DNA of 26,779 nucleotides. Origin: an uncultured Eubacteriales bacterium. Lineage in GTDB: Bacteria > Bacillota > Clostridia > Christensenellales > UBA1242. The stretch lies in assembly GCA_900556185.1 (NCBI GenBank), contig USNN01000003.1:1-26779 (forward strand), written 5' to 3'. A model generated the notes under the pieces. It saw only the letters and a list, made by a program, of their open reading frames with translations. It was not told the origin of the DNA and searched no databases. Below, piece after piece: positions 1 to 8,383 of this stretch (position 1 is the stretch's first letter; the number at the start of each line of letters is the position of its first letter). A program made the translations under genes and the position numbers.

Positions 1-1
1 T

Positions 2-3000
2 TCATATTTTCCAAATAAAGATAGATTTAAAAGTGCAATATTTTCGTTATCAGTTAAAGATATAATTGAAATTATAGACCTAAAAGCAAAATTCGTGAAC
101 GCTGGATACGCTCCAGCTGACCTTGTTACCATGCCGGGTCAATTTTCGGTTAGGGGAGATATTGTAGATATTTTCCCAGTGAATGAAAAATTCCCATCAA
201 GAATTGAATTTTTTGATAATTTTATAGAGTCCATAAAACTTTTTGACCCCGAAACCCAGCGTTCGGGTGAGGTGAAAAAGGACTTAACGCTTTGTCCGTG
301 TACCAATATATATTTAACCGATGACGAAATAAAGTTAACTATAAAAAAGTTAGAAAGATTTAAAAAAACTGCAAACCTAGACCCAGATGAAAATGTAAAC
401 CTAGAAGGCGTTACAAGTGAACTAATTGAAAAGTTGTCGCAAAACGCTAAAAACTTTTCTATGGACTTTATATTCCCACTAGTAGAAGACACCCTTAGCA
501 CAATTTTTGATTATTTGCCAGCCAACACAGTTCTATTTTTCGATGAGTGTAAACTTACATACGACAACCTATTAAATATAGATAAAGATATAAAAGAACG
601 AAAAAAATCAGCGTTAAATTCGGGGCTTGTTTTAAATACACCCACCACAGGTTATTTAACTAAAGAAAAAATATTAAAAAATATTACAAGTTTTAACTGT
701 GCCACATACCAAAAATTATCTAACGCAAACAGATTATTTAACCCAGATGCAGTAATAAGTGTGAGATATGCTCCTGTTATTAAATATTCATCTAATATGA
801 ATGAATTTTTTAGTGACATAATTAATTGGATAAGTGATGGCTATAAAATTTTTATTTATGCAGGTAACGAAGAAAACGCTAAAAAGATAGAACGAAACCT
901 AACAAATCAAGACCTTGAAATAAAGCAAAACCCAAACGCAAAATTAAACGATACTTCTAGTGCAATACTACCATATTTTTTAAGCAGTGGCTTTGTTCTT
1001 CCGGCAGAAAAGATTGTGGTTGTTGGCACATACGACTTATTCCCAAAACCAAAGCAAGAAAATAGGGCAGTTGTAAAAAAGACAATTTCAGTCCCAAAGG
1101 TAGGCGATTATGTTGTGCACGCATTTCACGGAATTGGTAGATGTGAAGGCATAACGCAACTAACAGGCTCGTTTGGCACAAAAGACTTTATTGAAGTTTC
1201 TTACTATGGTGGCGATAGATTGTATGTTCCTATAGACCAAATGGACCAACTGGATAAATATTCAGGCGGGGTTGCTCCTAAAAAACTAAGCAAAATTGGC
1301 GGAGCAGATTTTGGTGCTGTTAAAGAAAAGGTAAGAAAACAAATCCGTGAAATGGCGTTTAGCTTATTAAATCTATACGCCGAAAGAGAACAAAAGCAAG
1401 GAGTAATTTACCCTAAAGACGACGAACTAGAATTAGAGTTTGAGCAAAGTTTTAAATATGTTGAGACTACCGACCAATTAAATGCCATAAAAGATATAAA
1501 ACGAGATATGGAAAGCGGTGCGGTAATGGATAGACTTTTATGTGGAGATGTTGGTTTTGGTAAAACTGAAGTGGCTTTAAGAGCGTGCTTTAAAACAATT
1601 CTATACGGCAAACAGGTCGCTTTTATTGCTCCAACAACCATACTTGCAAGGCAACACTACAATACTTGCTTAGAAAGAATGGGCGAGTTTGGTGTTAGAA
1701 TAGAAATTTTAGATAGATTTAGAACAAATAAAGAAATTAAAGAAGTTTTAAACCGCCTTAGTAACCACCAAGTAGACATTTTATGTGGAACACATAGAGT
1801 GCTAAGTGACGACGTAAGGTTTAGCGATTTAGGGCTTGTTGTGCTAGACGAAGAACAAAAATTTGGTGTAGAACATAAAGAAAAAATTAAGTTAAATGCA
1901 AAAAATGTAAATTGTTTAAGTTTATCCGCAACGCCAATTCCAAGGTCTTTGCATATGGCTCTTACGGGAATAAGAGATATATCGGTGTTAGAAACTCCAC
2001 CAACCAACAGAGTTCCAACCGAAACCTATGTAACCGAGTATAGCGATGGATTAGTAAAATCGGTAATAACTCGAGAACTTGCTCGTAATGGTCAGGTGTT
2101 TATAGTTTATAACCGAGTAGAATCTATTTATGCGTTCGCAGAACATATAAAATCACTTGTAAAAGATGCAAGAATTGTAGTTGGTCACGGTCAACTTAGT
2201 GGCAAAGAACTAGAAGATGTTATATATAAGTTCTCATCAAAACAAGCGGATGTGTTAATTTCTACCACTATTATAGAAAACGGGATAGACCTACCAAACG
2301 CAAACTCACTAATTGTTATAGATAGTGACTATCTTGGTTTATCACAACTATACCAAATTAGGGGTAGAGTGGGCAGAAGCACCCGCCAAGGATATGCATA
2401 TTTTACTTATAACCCAAGACGAGTGTTAAGTGAAGAAGGCTCAAAAAGACTAGAAGCAATTTCTGAGTTTACGGAGTTTGGCAGTGGCTTTAAAGTTGCT
2501 ATGCGTGACCTTGAAATAAGGGGTAGTGGCAATGTGTTTGGTGCAGAACAACATGGTCATATTGAAAAAGTTGGTTACGAACTATATATGAAAATGCTAA
2601 ATAATGCACTTGCTGAAATTAAAGGCAAACCAATTGAAGTAGATTACGATGTTCAAATAAAAGTTAACGCCGATGCGTATATCCCAGAGTCTTATATTAA
2701 GTATAGTGATGATAGAATGGCACTCTATAAAACTATTTCTACCTTAAAAACCGAAAAAGAAGTAACTGAACTAATGGCAGAAACGCTAGATAGATACGGT
2801 GAAATACCAATAGAACTAACCAACCTAATTAAAATTGGGTACATAAAAAATCTTGCTAAAAAATTATTTATTACCGAAATTTTGCTAGATAACTCAAAAA
2901 TAAGGTTAACATTTAAAGACGAAAAGAGTTGTTTAAACAACCCTAAAATTAATGAAGCAATATTAAAATTTAAACCTAATGCGGTATTAAATGTGTCTAA

Positions 3001-3094
3001 TGTGGCAACAATTGAGATAAGAAATTTAACAGGCACCGAAGAAGACAAACTTGAAATTCTTGTGAAATTTCTTAGTTTATGTAATTTAAAATAA
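2..3094 (+). CDS. mfd: Transcription-repair coupling factor Mfd (5' end missing)
   Basis: ATP-driven dsDNA translocase that removes stalled RNA polymerase from lesions and recruits UvrA. The frame is open from base 2 (first residues SYFPNKDRF), so the gene starts outside the window; the GTG at 95 is an internal codon. About 1030 residues are visible of the roughly 1150 usual in the family. Order along the visible protein: remains of the UvrB-like N-terminal module (GQFSVRGDIVDIFP), an RNA-polymerase-interacting domain near residues 360-430 (VGDYVVHAFHGIG, then DRLYVPIDQMDQL), Walker A GDVGFGKTE at about 515, the DEEQ box at about 616, SATPIPR at about 642, the helicase motif QIRGRVGRS at about 785, and the C-terminal D7 region. 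No frameshift is seen. A lipoprotein foldase-like gene follows after 74 bp, a common order in Clostridia. Confidence 0.97.
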   Translation, partial: SYFPNKDRFKSAIFSLSVKDIIEIIDLKAKFVNAGYAPADLVTMPGQFSVRGDIVDIFPVNEKFPSRIEFFDNFIESIKLFDPETQRSGEVKKDLTLCPCTNIYLTDDEIKLTIKKLERFKKTANLDPDENVNLEGVTSELIEKLSQNAKNFSMDFIFPLVEDTLSTIFDYLPANTVLFFDECKLTYDNLLNIDKDIKERKKSALNSGLVLNTPTTGYLTKEKILKNITSFNCATYQKLSNANRLFNPDAVISVRYAPVIKYSSNMNEFFSDIINWISDGYKIFIYAGNEENAKKIERNLTNQDLEIKQNPNAKLNDTSSAILPYFLSSGFVLPAEKIVVVGTYDLFPKPKQENRAVVKKTISVPKVGDYVVHAFHGIGRCEGITQLTGSFGTKDFIEVSYYGGDRLYVPIDQMDQLDKYSGGVAPKKLSKIGGADFGAVKEKVRKQIREMAFSLLNLYAEREQKQGVIYPKDDELELEFEQSFKYVETTDQLNAIKDIKRDMESGAVMDRLLCGDVGFGKTEVALRACFKTILYGKQVAFIAPTTILARQHYNTCLERMGEFGVRIEILDRFRTNKEIKEVLNRLSNHQVDILCGTHRVLSDDVRFSDLGLVVLDEEQKFGVEHKEKIKLNAKNVNCLSLSATPIPRSLHMALTGIRDISVLETPPTNRVPTETYVTEYSDGLVKSVITRELARNGQVFIVYNRVESIYAFAEHIKSLVKDARIVVGHGQLSGKELEDVIYKFSSKQADVLISTTIIENGIDLPNANSLIVIDSDYLGLSQLYQIRGRVGRSTRQGYAYFTYNPRRVLSEEGSKRLEAISEFTEFGSGFKVAMRDLEIRGSGNVFGAEQHGHIEKVGYELYMKMLNNALAEIKGKPIEVDYDVQIKVNADAYIPESYIKYSDDRMALYKTISTLKTEKEVTELMAETLDRYGEIPIELTNLIKIGYIKNLAKKLFITEILLDNSKIRLTFKDEKSCLNNPKINEAILKFKPNAVLNVSNVATIEIRNLTGTEEDKLEILVKFLSLCNLK

Positions 3095-3111
3095 AAAATC
3101 AATTGATTTTT
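3094..3111 (+). terminator. AT-rich perfect palindrome at the mfd stop (weak terminator or operator)
   Basis: The arms AAAAATCAA and TTGATTTTT form an 18-bp perfect palindrome starting at the last base of the mfd stop codon. As RNA it would give only a weak seven-pair stem followed by T residues. It also covers the -35 hexamer of the next promoter (3103-3108), so it could be an operator instead. This rests on symmetry alone. Confidence 0.3.
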
Positions 3112-3131
3112 AAGGGCTCTTGCTTTATACT
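3103..3131 (+). promoter_or_regulatory. Sigma-A type promoter of the lipoprotein gene
   Basis: TTGATT (3103-3108), a 17-bp spacer and TATACT (3126-3131). The predicted transcription start is near 3138, giving a leader of about 30 nt that carries AAGGA (3155-3159) nine bases before the ATG. This suggests the lipoprotein gene can be transcribed independently of mfd. Confidence 0.65.
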
Positions 3132-3168
3132 TATAAGAGAGTAACAAAAATAATAAGGACTTAAATTA

Positions 3169-4968
3169 ATGAAAAAAAGAATACTATCAATATTTTTAAC
3201 TCTAGCAGTGCTAGTTTCATCTCTATTTGCATTTACTGGTTGTAATCTTTATCATGACAATAATAAAAGACTAAACTCAGAAGTAGTGGCAAAAGTAGGC
3301 GATGAAGAAATTACCAGAAGTGATATAACTACTTGGTTTAACTATTACTACTATTCTTGCAATATGTATTATCAATATTCAGCAGAAGATGTATATAAAC
3401 TAAGTTTAAATAATTTGGTTAAATTCAAAATTATAATCAATGAAGCAAAACACAACAAAGATATAACCATAACAATATCTGACCAAAACAAAATTTGGGA
3501 ACAAGTTTTTGATTATATTGATGATTCTGTAGATACTTATGAAAAAGAAATTAAAAAGCGTTATGGAATTAAAACAGACGATGAAGAAACCAAAGATGAC
3601 GAAGAAGACCCAATTGTTTATGCTCCATACAAGCGTTCTGAAATTAAGTATGCAATAGATTATGACCAAAATGATACAGTTTTGAAAAACGTATACAATG
3701 CACCAAAAGCAGAAGATAACTATTATAGATATCTAGCATATCAAAAATATGTAGCTGAAATTGCAAAGTCTGCTAACCTATATTCTAAGAAAAAACTTTC
3801 AAACGAAGAAGCACTTAAAGAAGAATTGCAAAGATATTATACTTACTACGAAGAAAGAACTTACGTTAAAAAGTATAACGACTATTGCTTGAAAAACCTA
3901 GACGTTTCAGACGAAGCAATTGTTAATAAATATATTGAAGCACTAAATTCTCAAATTCAAAACTTTGCTGTTTATGATAACTACACAGCAACTATTTCAA
4001 GTTCATCTAATAAAGACCTAATCGTGTTTAATCAACTAGGCGGTGGCTTTAGCGTTCAACAAATCGTGCTAGAATTTAATGATATGGTTAAGACCACTTA
4101 TAATGATAGCGAAATTAAAATAAGTGAATTTTTAACAAACTTTATAAACTCAGGTTTCGTTATAGAAGAATCTGACGCAACGACCGAAGAACAAAAGGAA
4201 TATATCAAAGCTCGTGAAGACTACGCATATAACGGCAGTAGTTTAAATATGACTTATATAGACCCAGACACCGGTTTAACAAAAGACGAAGATGGCAACG
4301 AAATTAAAAAGACTTATGCAGACTTTTTAAGTGAATTAAATGCAATCACAACTGCTTACTCTGATGCAGTAACTGCTTCACTTTCAATAGTAGACCCAAC
4401 TGAACAAGAAGCTGCAAAAGAAAAAGCAAACCGAGATTATGTTCAAGCATTTTACAAATTAAAATTTAGTTATAGTAAAGATAGTGGCGTTACCGATTTA
4501 ACAAGCCTATTCAATAAAATGGGTTATGTTTTCCCAGAAAACAAAGAAGATAATGTTAACTCTTGGGTATCAGAATTTACCGATGCCGCTTACGAACTAT
4601 ATGATAATTACAAAACTACTGGTAATTTCTCTACTAAAATATTTGTATCCAACTATGGTGTTCATGTAATGATATTTAGTGGTGTTATAGATGCTGGTCC
4701 AATTGCAGAAAAGAATATAGATAGTTTGAAAAATACTTATTTCTCATATGCAACCGACCAAACAGTTGCAGACTACTATTATGATGCAATTTTAAGTGAA
4801 CTCCAAACTGGTGCAAACACATACTCAAACCATTACTTGCAAGCAATGCTTGGCTCAGAAGTAAGTTCTGTATTATACGAAAAAGTAAGTTCAATTCTAT
4901 ATAACGAATACTCAGTTTCAGGCAAAATAGATATAAAATATCCTGAGTATGACGATATAGCACAGTAA
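3169..4968 (+). CDS. Lipoprotein with SurA/PrsA-like foldase architecture
   Basis: Probable extracytoplasmic, lipid-anchored folding factor. The N-terminus MKKRILSIFLTLAVLVSSLF is a signal peptide followed by the lipobox FTGC, so the mature protein starts at Cys25. Next comes the strand-helix start typical of SurA/PrsA chaperones (VVAKVGDEEITRSDITTW). The parvulin core is diverged. A first strand is suggested by SVQQIVLEF near residue 295, but the recognisable second half (MGYVFPEN near 451, SNYGVHVMIFSG near 495) comes only after about 150 intervening residues, so isomerase activity is uncertain. The protein is very rich in Tyr, Asp, Glu and Lys. At 599 aa it is longer than PrsA (about 290-330 aa). 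Position after mfd agrees with the peptidyl-prolyl isomerase genes found there in Clostridia. AAGGA supports the ATG start. Confidence 0.75.
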   Translation: MKKRILSIFLTLAVLVSSLFAFTGCNLYHDNNKRLNSEVVAKVGDEEITRSDITTWFNYYYYSCNMYYQYSAEDVYKLSLNNLVKFKIIINEAKHNKDITITISDQNKIWEQVFDYIDDSVDTYEKEIKKRYGIKTDDEETKDDEEDPIVYAPYKRSEIKYAIDYDQNDTVLKNVYNAPKAEDNYYRYLAYQKYVAEIAKSANLYSKKKLSNEEALKEELQRYYTYYEERTYVKKYNDYCLKNLDVSDEAIVNKYIEALNSQIQNFAVYDNYTATISSSSNKDLIVFNQLGGGFSVQQIVLEFNDMVKTTYNDSEIKISEFLTNFINSGFVIEESDATTEEQKEYIKAREDYAYNGSSLNMTYIDPDTGLTKDEDGNEIKKTYADFLSELNAITTAYSDAVTASLSIVDPTEQEAAKEKANRDYVQAFYKLKFSYSKDSGVTDLTSLFNKMGYVFPENKEDNVNSWVSEFTDAAYELYDNYKTTGNFSTKIFVSNYGVHVMIFSGVIDAGPIAEKNIDSLKNTYFSYATDQTVADYYYDAILSELQTGANTYSNHYLQAMLGSEVSSVLYEKVSSILYNEYSVSGKIDIKYPEYDDIAQ

Positions 4969-4988
4969 AAACATTTGTTTTATTATCG

Positions 4989-5017
4989 TTGACTAAATTG
5001 AATATTTGTGATACAAT
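4989..5017 (+). promoter_or_regulatory. dinB promoter with extended -10
   Basis: TTGACT (4989-4994), a 17-bp spacer and TACAAT (5012-5017), with TG at 5009-5010 giving an extended -10. The predicted start, near 5024, lies inside the left arm of the hairpin at 5020-5044. No LexA-type operator was recognised around it. Confidence 0.75.
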
Positions 5018-5019
5018 TT

Positions 5020-5052
5020 CCCCAAAGAAGAAAATTCTTTGGGGAGTTTTTT
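5020..5052 (+). terminator. Terminator hairpin directly abutting the dinB start codon
   Basis: Arms CCCCAAAGAA (5020-5029) and TTCTTTGGGG (5035-5044) pair perfectly over 10 bp around the loop GAAAA. A run of six T (5047-5052) follows, and the dinB ATG begins at the very next base. It has the form of a rho-independent terminator for the lipoprotein gene. The dinB Shine-Dalgarno GGGGAG (5041-5046) lies mostly in the right arm, so the full stem would also hide the ribosome-binding site. Confidence 0.85.
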
Positions 5053-6279
5053 ATGCGAGTAATTTTGCACTCAGATTTGAATAATTTTTATGCGAGTTGT
5101 GAATGTTTGTTGCACCCAGAATATAATGGCAAGGCTGTAGTCGTGTGCGGTAAAATTGAAGACCGACACGGCGTAGTTCTAGCAAAAAACCTAATTGCTA
5201 AAAAGGGTGGAGTTAAAACAGGAATGACTATTTTTGAGTGCAAAAAAATATTTCCAGACCTAATTGCCGTAGAAGCCCATCACGATTTATATTATGAATA
5301 TTCTAAAAAAGTAAAAGAGATATATAAAGATTATACCGATAGAATAGAAGGCTTTGGAATAGATGAGGCGTGGCTTGATGTAACCGAGTCTACAAAGCGT
5401 TTGGGAAGTGGTGAAAAAATAGCCAATGAAATAAGGGAACGAGTAAAAGAAGAAATAGGGTTAACGGTTTCGGTTGGTGTTAGTTTTAATAAAGTTTTTG
5501 CAAAACTTGGCTCCGACCTTAAAAAGCCGGATGCTGTAACAGTTATAGATGAAAACAACTATAAAGAAAAAATATGGGGTTTGCCAGTAGAAGACTTGTT
5601 GTTTGTGGGCAGAGCAACTAAAGAAAAGTTAAATGACCTTGGCGTGTTTACAATAGGTGGGCTAGCAAGGCTAGATAAAAAAATACTTTTAAACAAGTTT
5701 GGAAAAATCGGTGAAAAACTACACGAGTATGCAAACGGGCTAGACTCAGAACCCGTAAAAAAGTATGACGAAGATGACGAAATAAAATCGGTTGGAAACA
5801 GTATCACCTTTTATAAAGATGTGTTCACATTAAAAGATGTAGAAATGCTTTTCTATTTTTTAAGTGAAAGTGTATCAGAACGAATGAAAAAATATGGCAT
5901 AGAAATAGCAAAAACCATACACGTTTTAATTATGACCAAAGACCTGCATCACCTGTCTTTTCAAGGACCATTAATCACTCCAACAAGTGCATCTAATATA
6001 ATAGCTGAAACCGCCATAAAACTATTTAAAGAAAAATATGATGTAACGAATGGTGTTAGGGGCGTAGGGGTTAGTGTATCTAATTTTTACGACTCAGAAC
6101 AATTGTCTATGGGCGAAACACAAAGCAAAAAAGATAAGGGTGTTACGCTAGATAAAACAATCGAAAATTTGCGTTCAAGGTTTGGCAGAACTGCCATAAG
6201 TCGAGCAATAGTGTTTAGAGATAAAAGACTAAATGAAACGACGCCGAGTGGGGTAAGTATCAACAATAAAAAACTTTAA
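5053..6279 (+). CDS. dinB: Y-family DNA polymerase (Pol IV-like)
   Basis: Translesion DNA polymerase of the DinB/UmuC superfamily, 408 aa. A longer in-frame start at 5008 exists, but ATG 5053 is preferred: it has GGGGAG at 5041-5046 and gives the standard N-terminus MRVILHSDLNNFYASCE. Asp8 and Asp104-Glu105 (GFGIDEAWLD) are the expected metal-binding carboxylates, and Tyr13 sits at the steric-gate position. KPDAVTVI and the helix-hairpin-helix part GLPVEDLLFVGRATKEKLNDLG follow, then the little-finger domain. Near the C-terminus the clamp-binding motif usual in this Firmicutes subgroup (QLSLF-like) reads QLSMG at residues 350-354, so beta-clamp contact may be weak. The gene has its own promoter and ends convergently with the minus-strand gene; the two stop codons overlap by two bases. 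Confidence 0.93.
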   Translation: MRVILHSDLNNFYASCECLLHPEYNGKAVVVCGKIEDRHGVVLAKNLIAKKGGVKTGMTIFECKKIFPDLIAVEAHHDLYYEYSKKVKEIYKDYTDRIEGFGIDEAWLDVTESTKRLGSGEKIANEIRERVKEEIGLTVSVGVSFNKVFAKLGSDLKKPDAVTVIDENNYKEKIWGLPVEDLLFVGRATKEKLNDLGVFTIGGLARLDKKILLNKFGKIGEKLHEYANGLDSEPVKKYDEDDEIKSVGNSITFYKDVFTLKDVEMLFYFLSESVSERMKKYGIEIAKTIHVLIMTKDLHHLSFQGPLITPTSASNIIAETAIKLFKEKYDVTNGVRGVGVSVSNFYDSEQLSMGETQSKKDKGVTLDKTIENLRSRFGRTAISRAIVFRDKRLNETTPSGVSINNKKL

Positions 6280-6506
6280 TCTAATTCAACAAACCAGTTG
6301 TAATCTTTTAAAAATAAATATCTTTCATGGTTTCCAATTTTAACTAAATATCTAATACCAGCACCACCGCCTTTGGTGCTGGCTCTTTTTTTAACATCTA
6401 TAACTTTATCTATTGCATATTTTCTGCCATCTTCCCAAATAATTTTTATGGGTCTTGGGTAGGCGTTTTCACTCATAACACAACATACACTAACATATTT
6501 AATCAT
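6276..6506 (-). CDS. Small conserved protein convergent with dinB
   Basis: A 76-aa soluble protein of unknown function. From memory it resembles a family of short Clostridial proteins with the pattern I-x-W-E-D-G-R then IDKV-D-V-R then KGGGAGIRY and a C-terminal WFVE; here the protein has IIWEDGRKYAIDKVIDVKKR, GGGAGIRYLVKIG and NWFVELD. The start was placed at ATG 6504-6506 (MIKYVSVCCVMSEN) by family length; a GTG at 6518 and an ATG at 6476 are alternatives. None has a clear Shine-Dalgarno, and no convincing minus-strand promoter was found. Its stop (6276-6278) overlaps that of dinB. The GGGAG-coding part contains a plus-strand terminator-like hairpin. Function is not inferred. Confidence 0.75.
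   Translation of the reverse strand: MIKYVSVCCVMSENAYPRPIKIIWEDGRKYAIDKVIDVKKRASTKGGGAGIRYLVKIGNHERYLFLKDYNWFVELD
6358..6392 (+). terminator. dinB terminator inside the antisense gene
   Basis: Arms CCAGCACCA (6358-6366) and TGGTGCTGG (6374-6382) form a perfect 9-bp GC-rich stem with loop CCGCCTT. CTC and seven T (6386-6392) follow. It lies 78 bp past the dinB stop, in the right orientation to end the dinB transcript, yet wholly within the coding sequence of the minus-strand gene. Confidence 0.75.
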
Positions 6507-6587
6507 TTTTGTTACCACATAAAAATAAACAACGTTTCAAAATTTGTTTGTAATGAAAAGTAATTTTTCTAGATTGCCCTTTTTTAT

Positions 6588-6616
6588 TTTTGTTATTTAA
6601 CTTATTATGGTATAAT
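6588..6616 (+). promoter_or_regulatory. Extended -10 promoter of the ABC exporter operon
   Basis: A perfect TATAAT (6611-6616) preceded by TGG (6608-6610) gives an extended -10. The -35 region (6588-6593, TTTTGT) is weak. The predicted start is near 6623, about 27 nt before the ATG, with AAGGAA as the ribosome-binding site. The rest of 6520-6587 is AT-rich with nothing else recognised. Confidence 0.6.
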
Positions 6617-6649
6617 TACAATTATTAAATTCAAGGCTAAGGAATTTTT

Positions 6650-8383
6650 ATGTTTAAATTAAAGAACTACTTATCTAGATATAAAAAATATTTAGTTATA
6701 GGTCCGCTATTTAAAGCACTAGAAACTGCGTCAGATATTATAACGCCATACTTAATGGCAATCGTTATAGATAGGGGTATAAGTGAAGCCAACACAACTC
6801 TAATATATGGGTTGTGTGGAATTATTATAGCAATGAACTTGTTGTCGTTTTTATTTGCTATAGTCTGCCAAAAATCTTCTAGTTTGGCTCAAAGTTACAT
6901 AAGCCGAGATATCCGTCACGATATGTTTAGCCATATCAACACCTACTCGCACGCCGAACTTGATAAGTTTTCTACAGTAACACTAACCAATAGGTCTATT
7001 CACGATGTAAGCCAAATTAGTAACGCTGTTGGTATGACAATAAGGTCAGTTGCAAGAGCACCATTTTTGGCAATAGGTTCGTTTGTTATGGCTTGCTTTA
7101 TAGACCTAAAACTATCGCTAATTTTTATAGTTATTATGCCATTACTTATATTTGTGGTTATGTTCATAATGAATAAAAACAGCCCACTATATGCAAAACT
7201 TAAGGTGGAACTAGATGATGTTACCGATGTCGCCCGAGATAACCTAGATAGTGTTAGAGTGGTAAGAGCCTTTAATAAGCAAGAGTACGAAGCAAATAGA
7301 TTTACAAAAGCCAATAAAAAGTTTACTGGCGTTAATGTAGATATTGCAAAAATGGCATCTATTCTCCAACCATTAATAGCACTTATTATTAATCTTGGCG
7401 TTATTGCCGTGTTGTGGTTTGGTGGTATTAGGGTTAATGCGGGCATTATAACCACAGGTAACTTAATTGCGTTTGTAAACTATCTACTAAGCCTTGCTAA
7501 CTCTCTTGTAGTTATTGCAAGACTAATAATTGTGTACAATAGAACTGGTGCTAGTATGAAAAGGGTAAAAGAAGTGTTTGAAACTAAAAACACAATTCTA
7601 GACCCAGCAAGACCAGTAGAGTTCGACCCAGAAAATTTTGAAGGTGATATAGAATTTAAAAACGTTTGGTTTTCTTACAATAATTCTAAAGATGCCGTTA
7701 AAAATTTATCTATAAAAATAAAGGCCGGGCAAGTTATTGGTATAATTGGCGGAACTGGCTCCGGAAAGTCTAGCGTGGTTAACTTAATTCCAAGATTTTA
7801 TGATGTAACACGTGGTGAAGTTTTGGTTGACGGCGTTAACGTTAAAAAATATAGAGTAGAAGACCTTAGAAGTATGATAGGTATAGTTCCGCAAAATCCA
7901 ACCTTGTTTGAAGGAACTTTACTTGAAAATATGCGATTTAGGAAAAAAGACGCAACTGAAAGCGAAGTTATAAAGGCACTTAAAATTTCTCAAAGTTACG
8001 ATTTCGTTTCAGAACTGTCAGACTTTTTAAATCACGAAGTATTTAGGGGTGGTAGTAACTTCTCAGGTGGGCAACGTCAAAGACTTACAATTGCAAGAGC
8101 CTTAGTTGGTGAACCTAAGATATTAATTTTAGATGACTCTAGTTCAGCGCTAGACTTTGCAACCGACGCAAAACTAAGAAAGGCAATAGGAACGAGTTTA
8201 AAAAATAGCACAATAATAATTGTATCGCAACGAGCAACCACATTAATGAGTGCCGATAATATAATTGTGTTAGATAATGGTGATGTGTGTGGAATAGGTA
8301 CACACGAAGAACTGCTTAAAAATTGTACTACATATCAAGAGATTTATTATTCTCAAAATCCTGAAGAGGAGGAGAATAAGTAA
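6650..8383 (+). CDS. ABC exporter half-transporter, degenerate-site subunit
   Basis: Type IV ABC exporter half (577 aa): a six-helix membrane domain over roughly residues 15-300, then a nucleotide-binding domain. Walker A is GGTGSGKSS (367-375) and the signature is canonical, FSGGQRQR (S472). The Walker B glutamate is replaced by Asp496 (ILILDDSSSALD) and the switch histidine by Gln527 (IIIVSQRATT). Those two changes would disable the ATP site built from this subunit's Walker motifs. This is the pattern of the degenerate partner in heterodimeric exporters such as TM287/288 or BmrCD. The stop overlaps the ATG of the partner (TAATG), which points to coupled translation. The substrate (drug, lipid or peptide) cannot be told from sequence. 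Confidence 0.92.
   Translation: MFKLKNYLSRYKKYLVIGPLFKALETASDIITPYLMAIVIDRGISEANTTLIYGLCGIIIAMNLLSFLFAIVCQKSSSLAQSYISRDIRHDMFSHINTYSHAELDKFSTVTLTNRSIHDVSQISNAVGMTIRSVARAPFLAIGSFVMACFIDLKLSLIFIVIMPLLIFVVMFIMNKNSPLYAKLKVELDDVTDVARDNLDSVRVVRAFNKQEYEANRFTKANKKFTGVNVDIAKMASILQPLIALIINLGVIAVLWFGGIRVNAGIITTGNLIAFVNYLLSLANSLVVIARLIIVYNRTGASMKRVKEVFETKNTILDPARPVEFDPENFEGDIEFKNVWFSYNNSKDAVKNLSIKIKAGQVIGIIGGTGSGKSSVVNLIPRFYDVTRGEVLVDGVNVKKYRVEDLRSMIGIVPQNPTLFEGTLLENMRFRKKDATESEVIKALKISQSYDFVSELSDFLNHEVFRGGSNFSGGQRQRLTIARALVGEPKILILDDSSSALDFATDAKLRKAIGTSLKNSTIIIVSQRATTLMSADNIIVLDNGDVCGIGTHEELLKNCTTYQEIYYSQNPEEEENK

Noticed and set aside
95..95. GTG 95 as the start of mfd
   Set aside because: The frame is open to base 2 and the upstream residues fit Mfd; the gene is cut by the window edge.
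5008..5052. Upstream in-frame extension of dinB
   Set aside because: It would translate the terminator hairpin and adds residues not found in the family; ATG 5053 has the ribosome-binding site.
6476..6518. Promoter for the minus-strand small gene
   Set aside because: TTGAAA with a 17-bp spacer is followed only by TGGTAA, too poor a -10 to claim.
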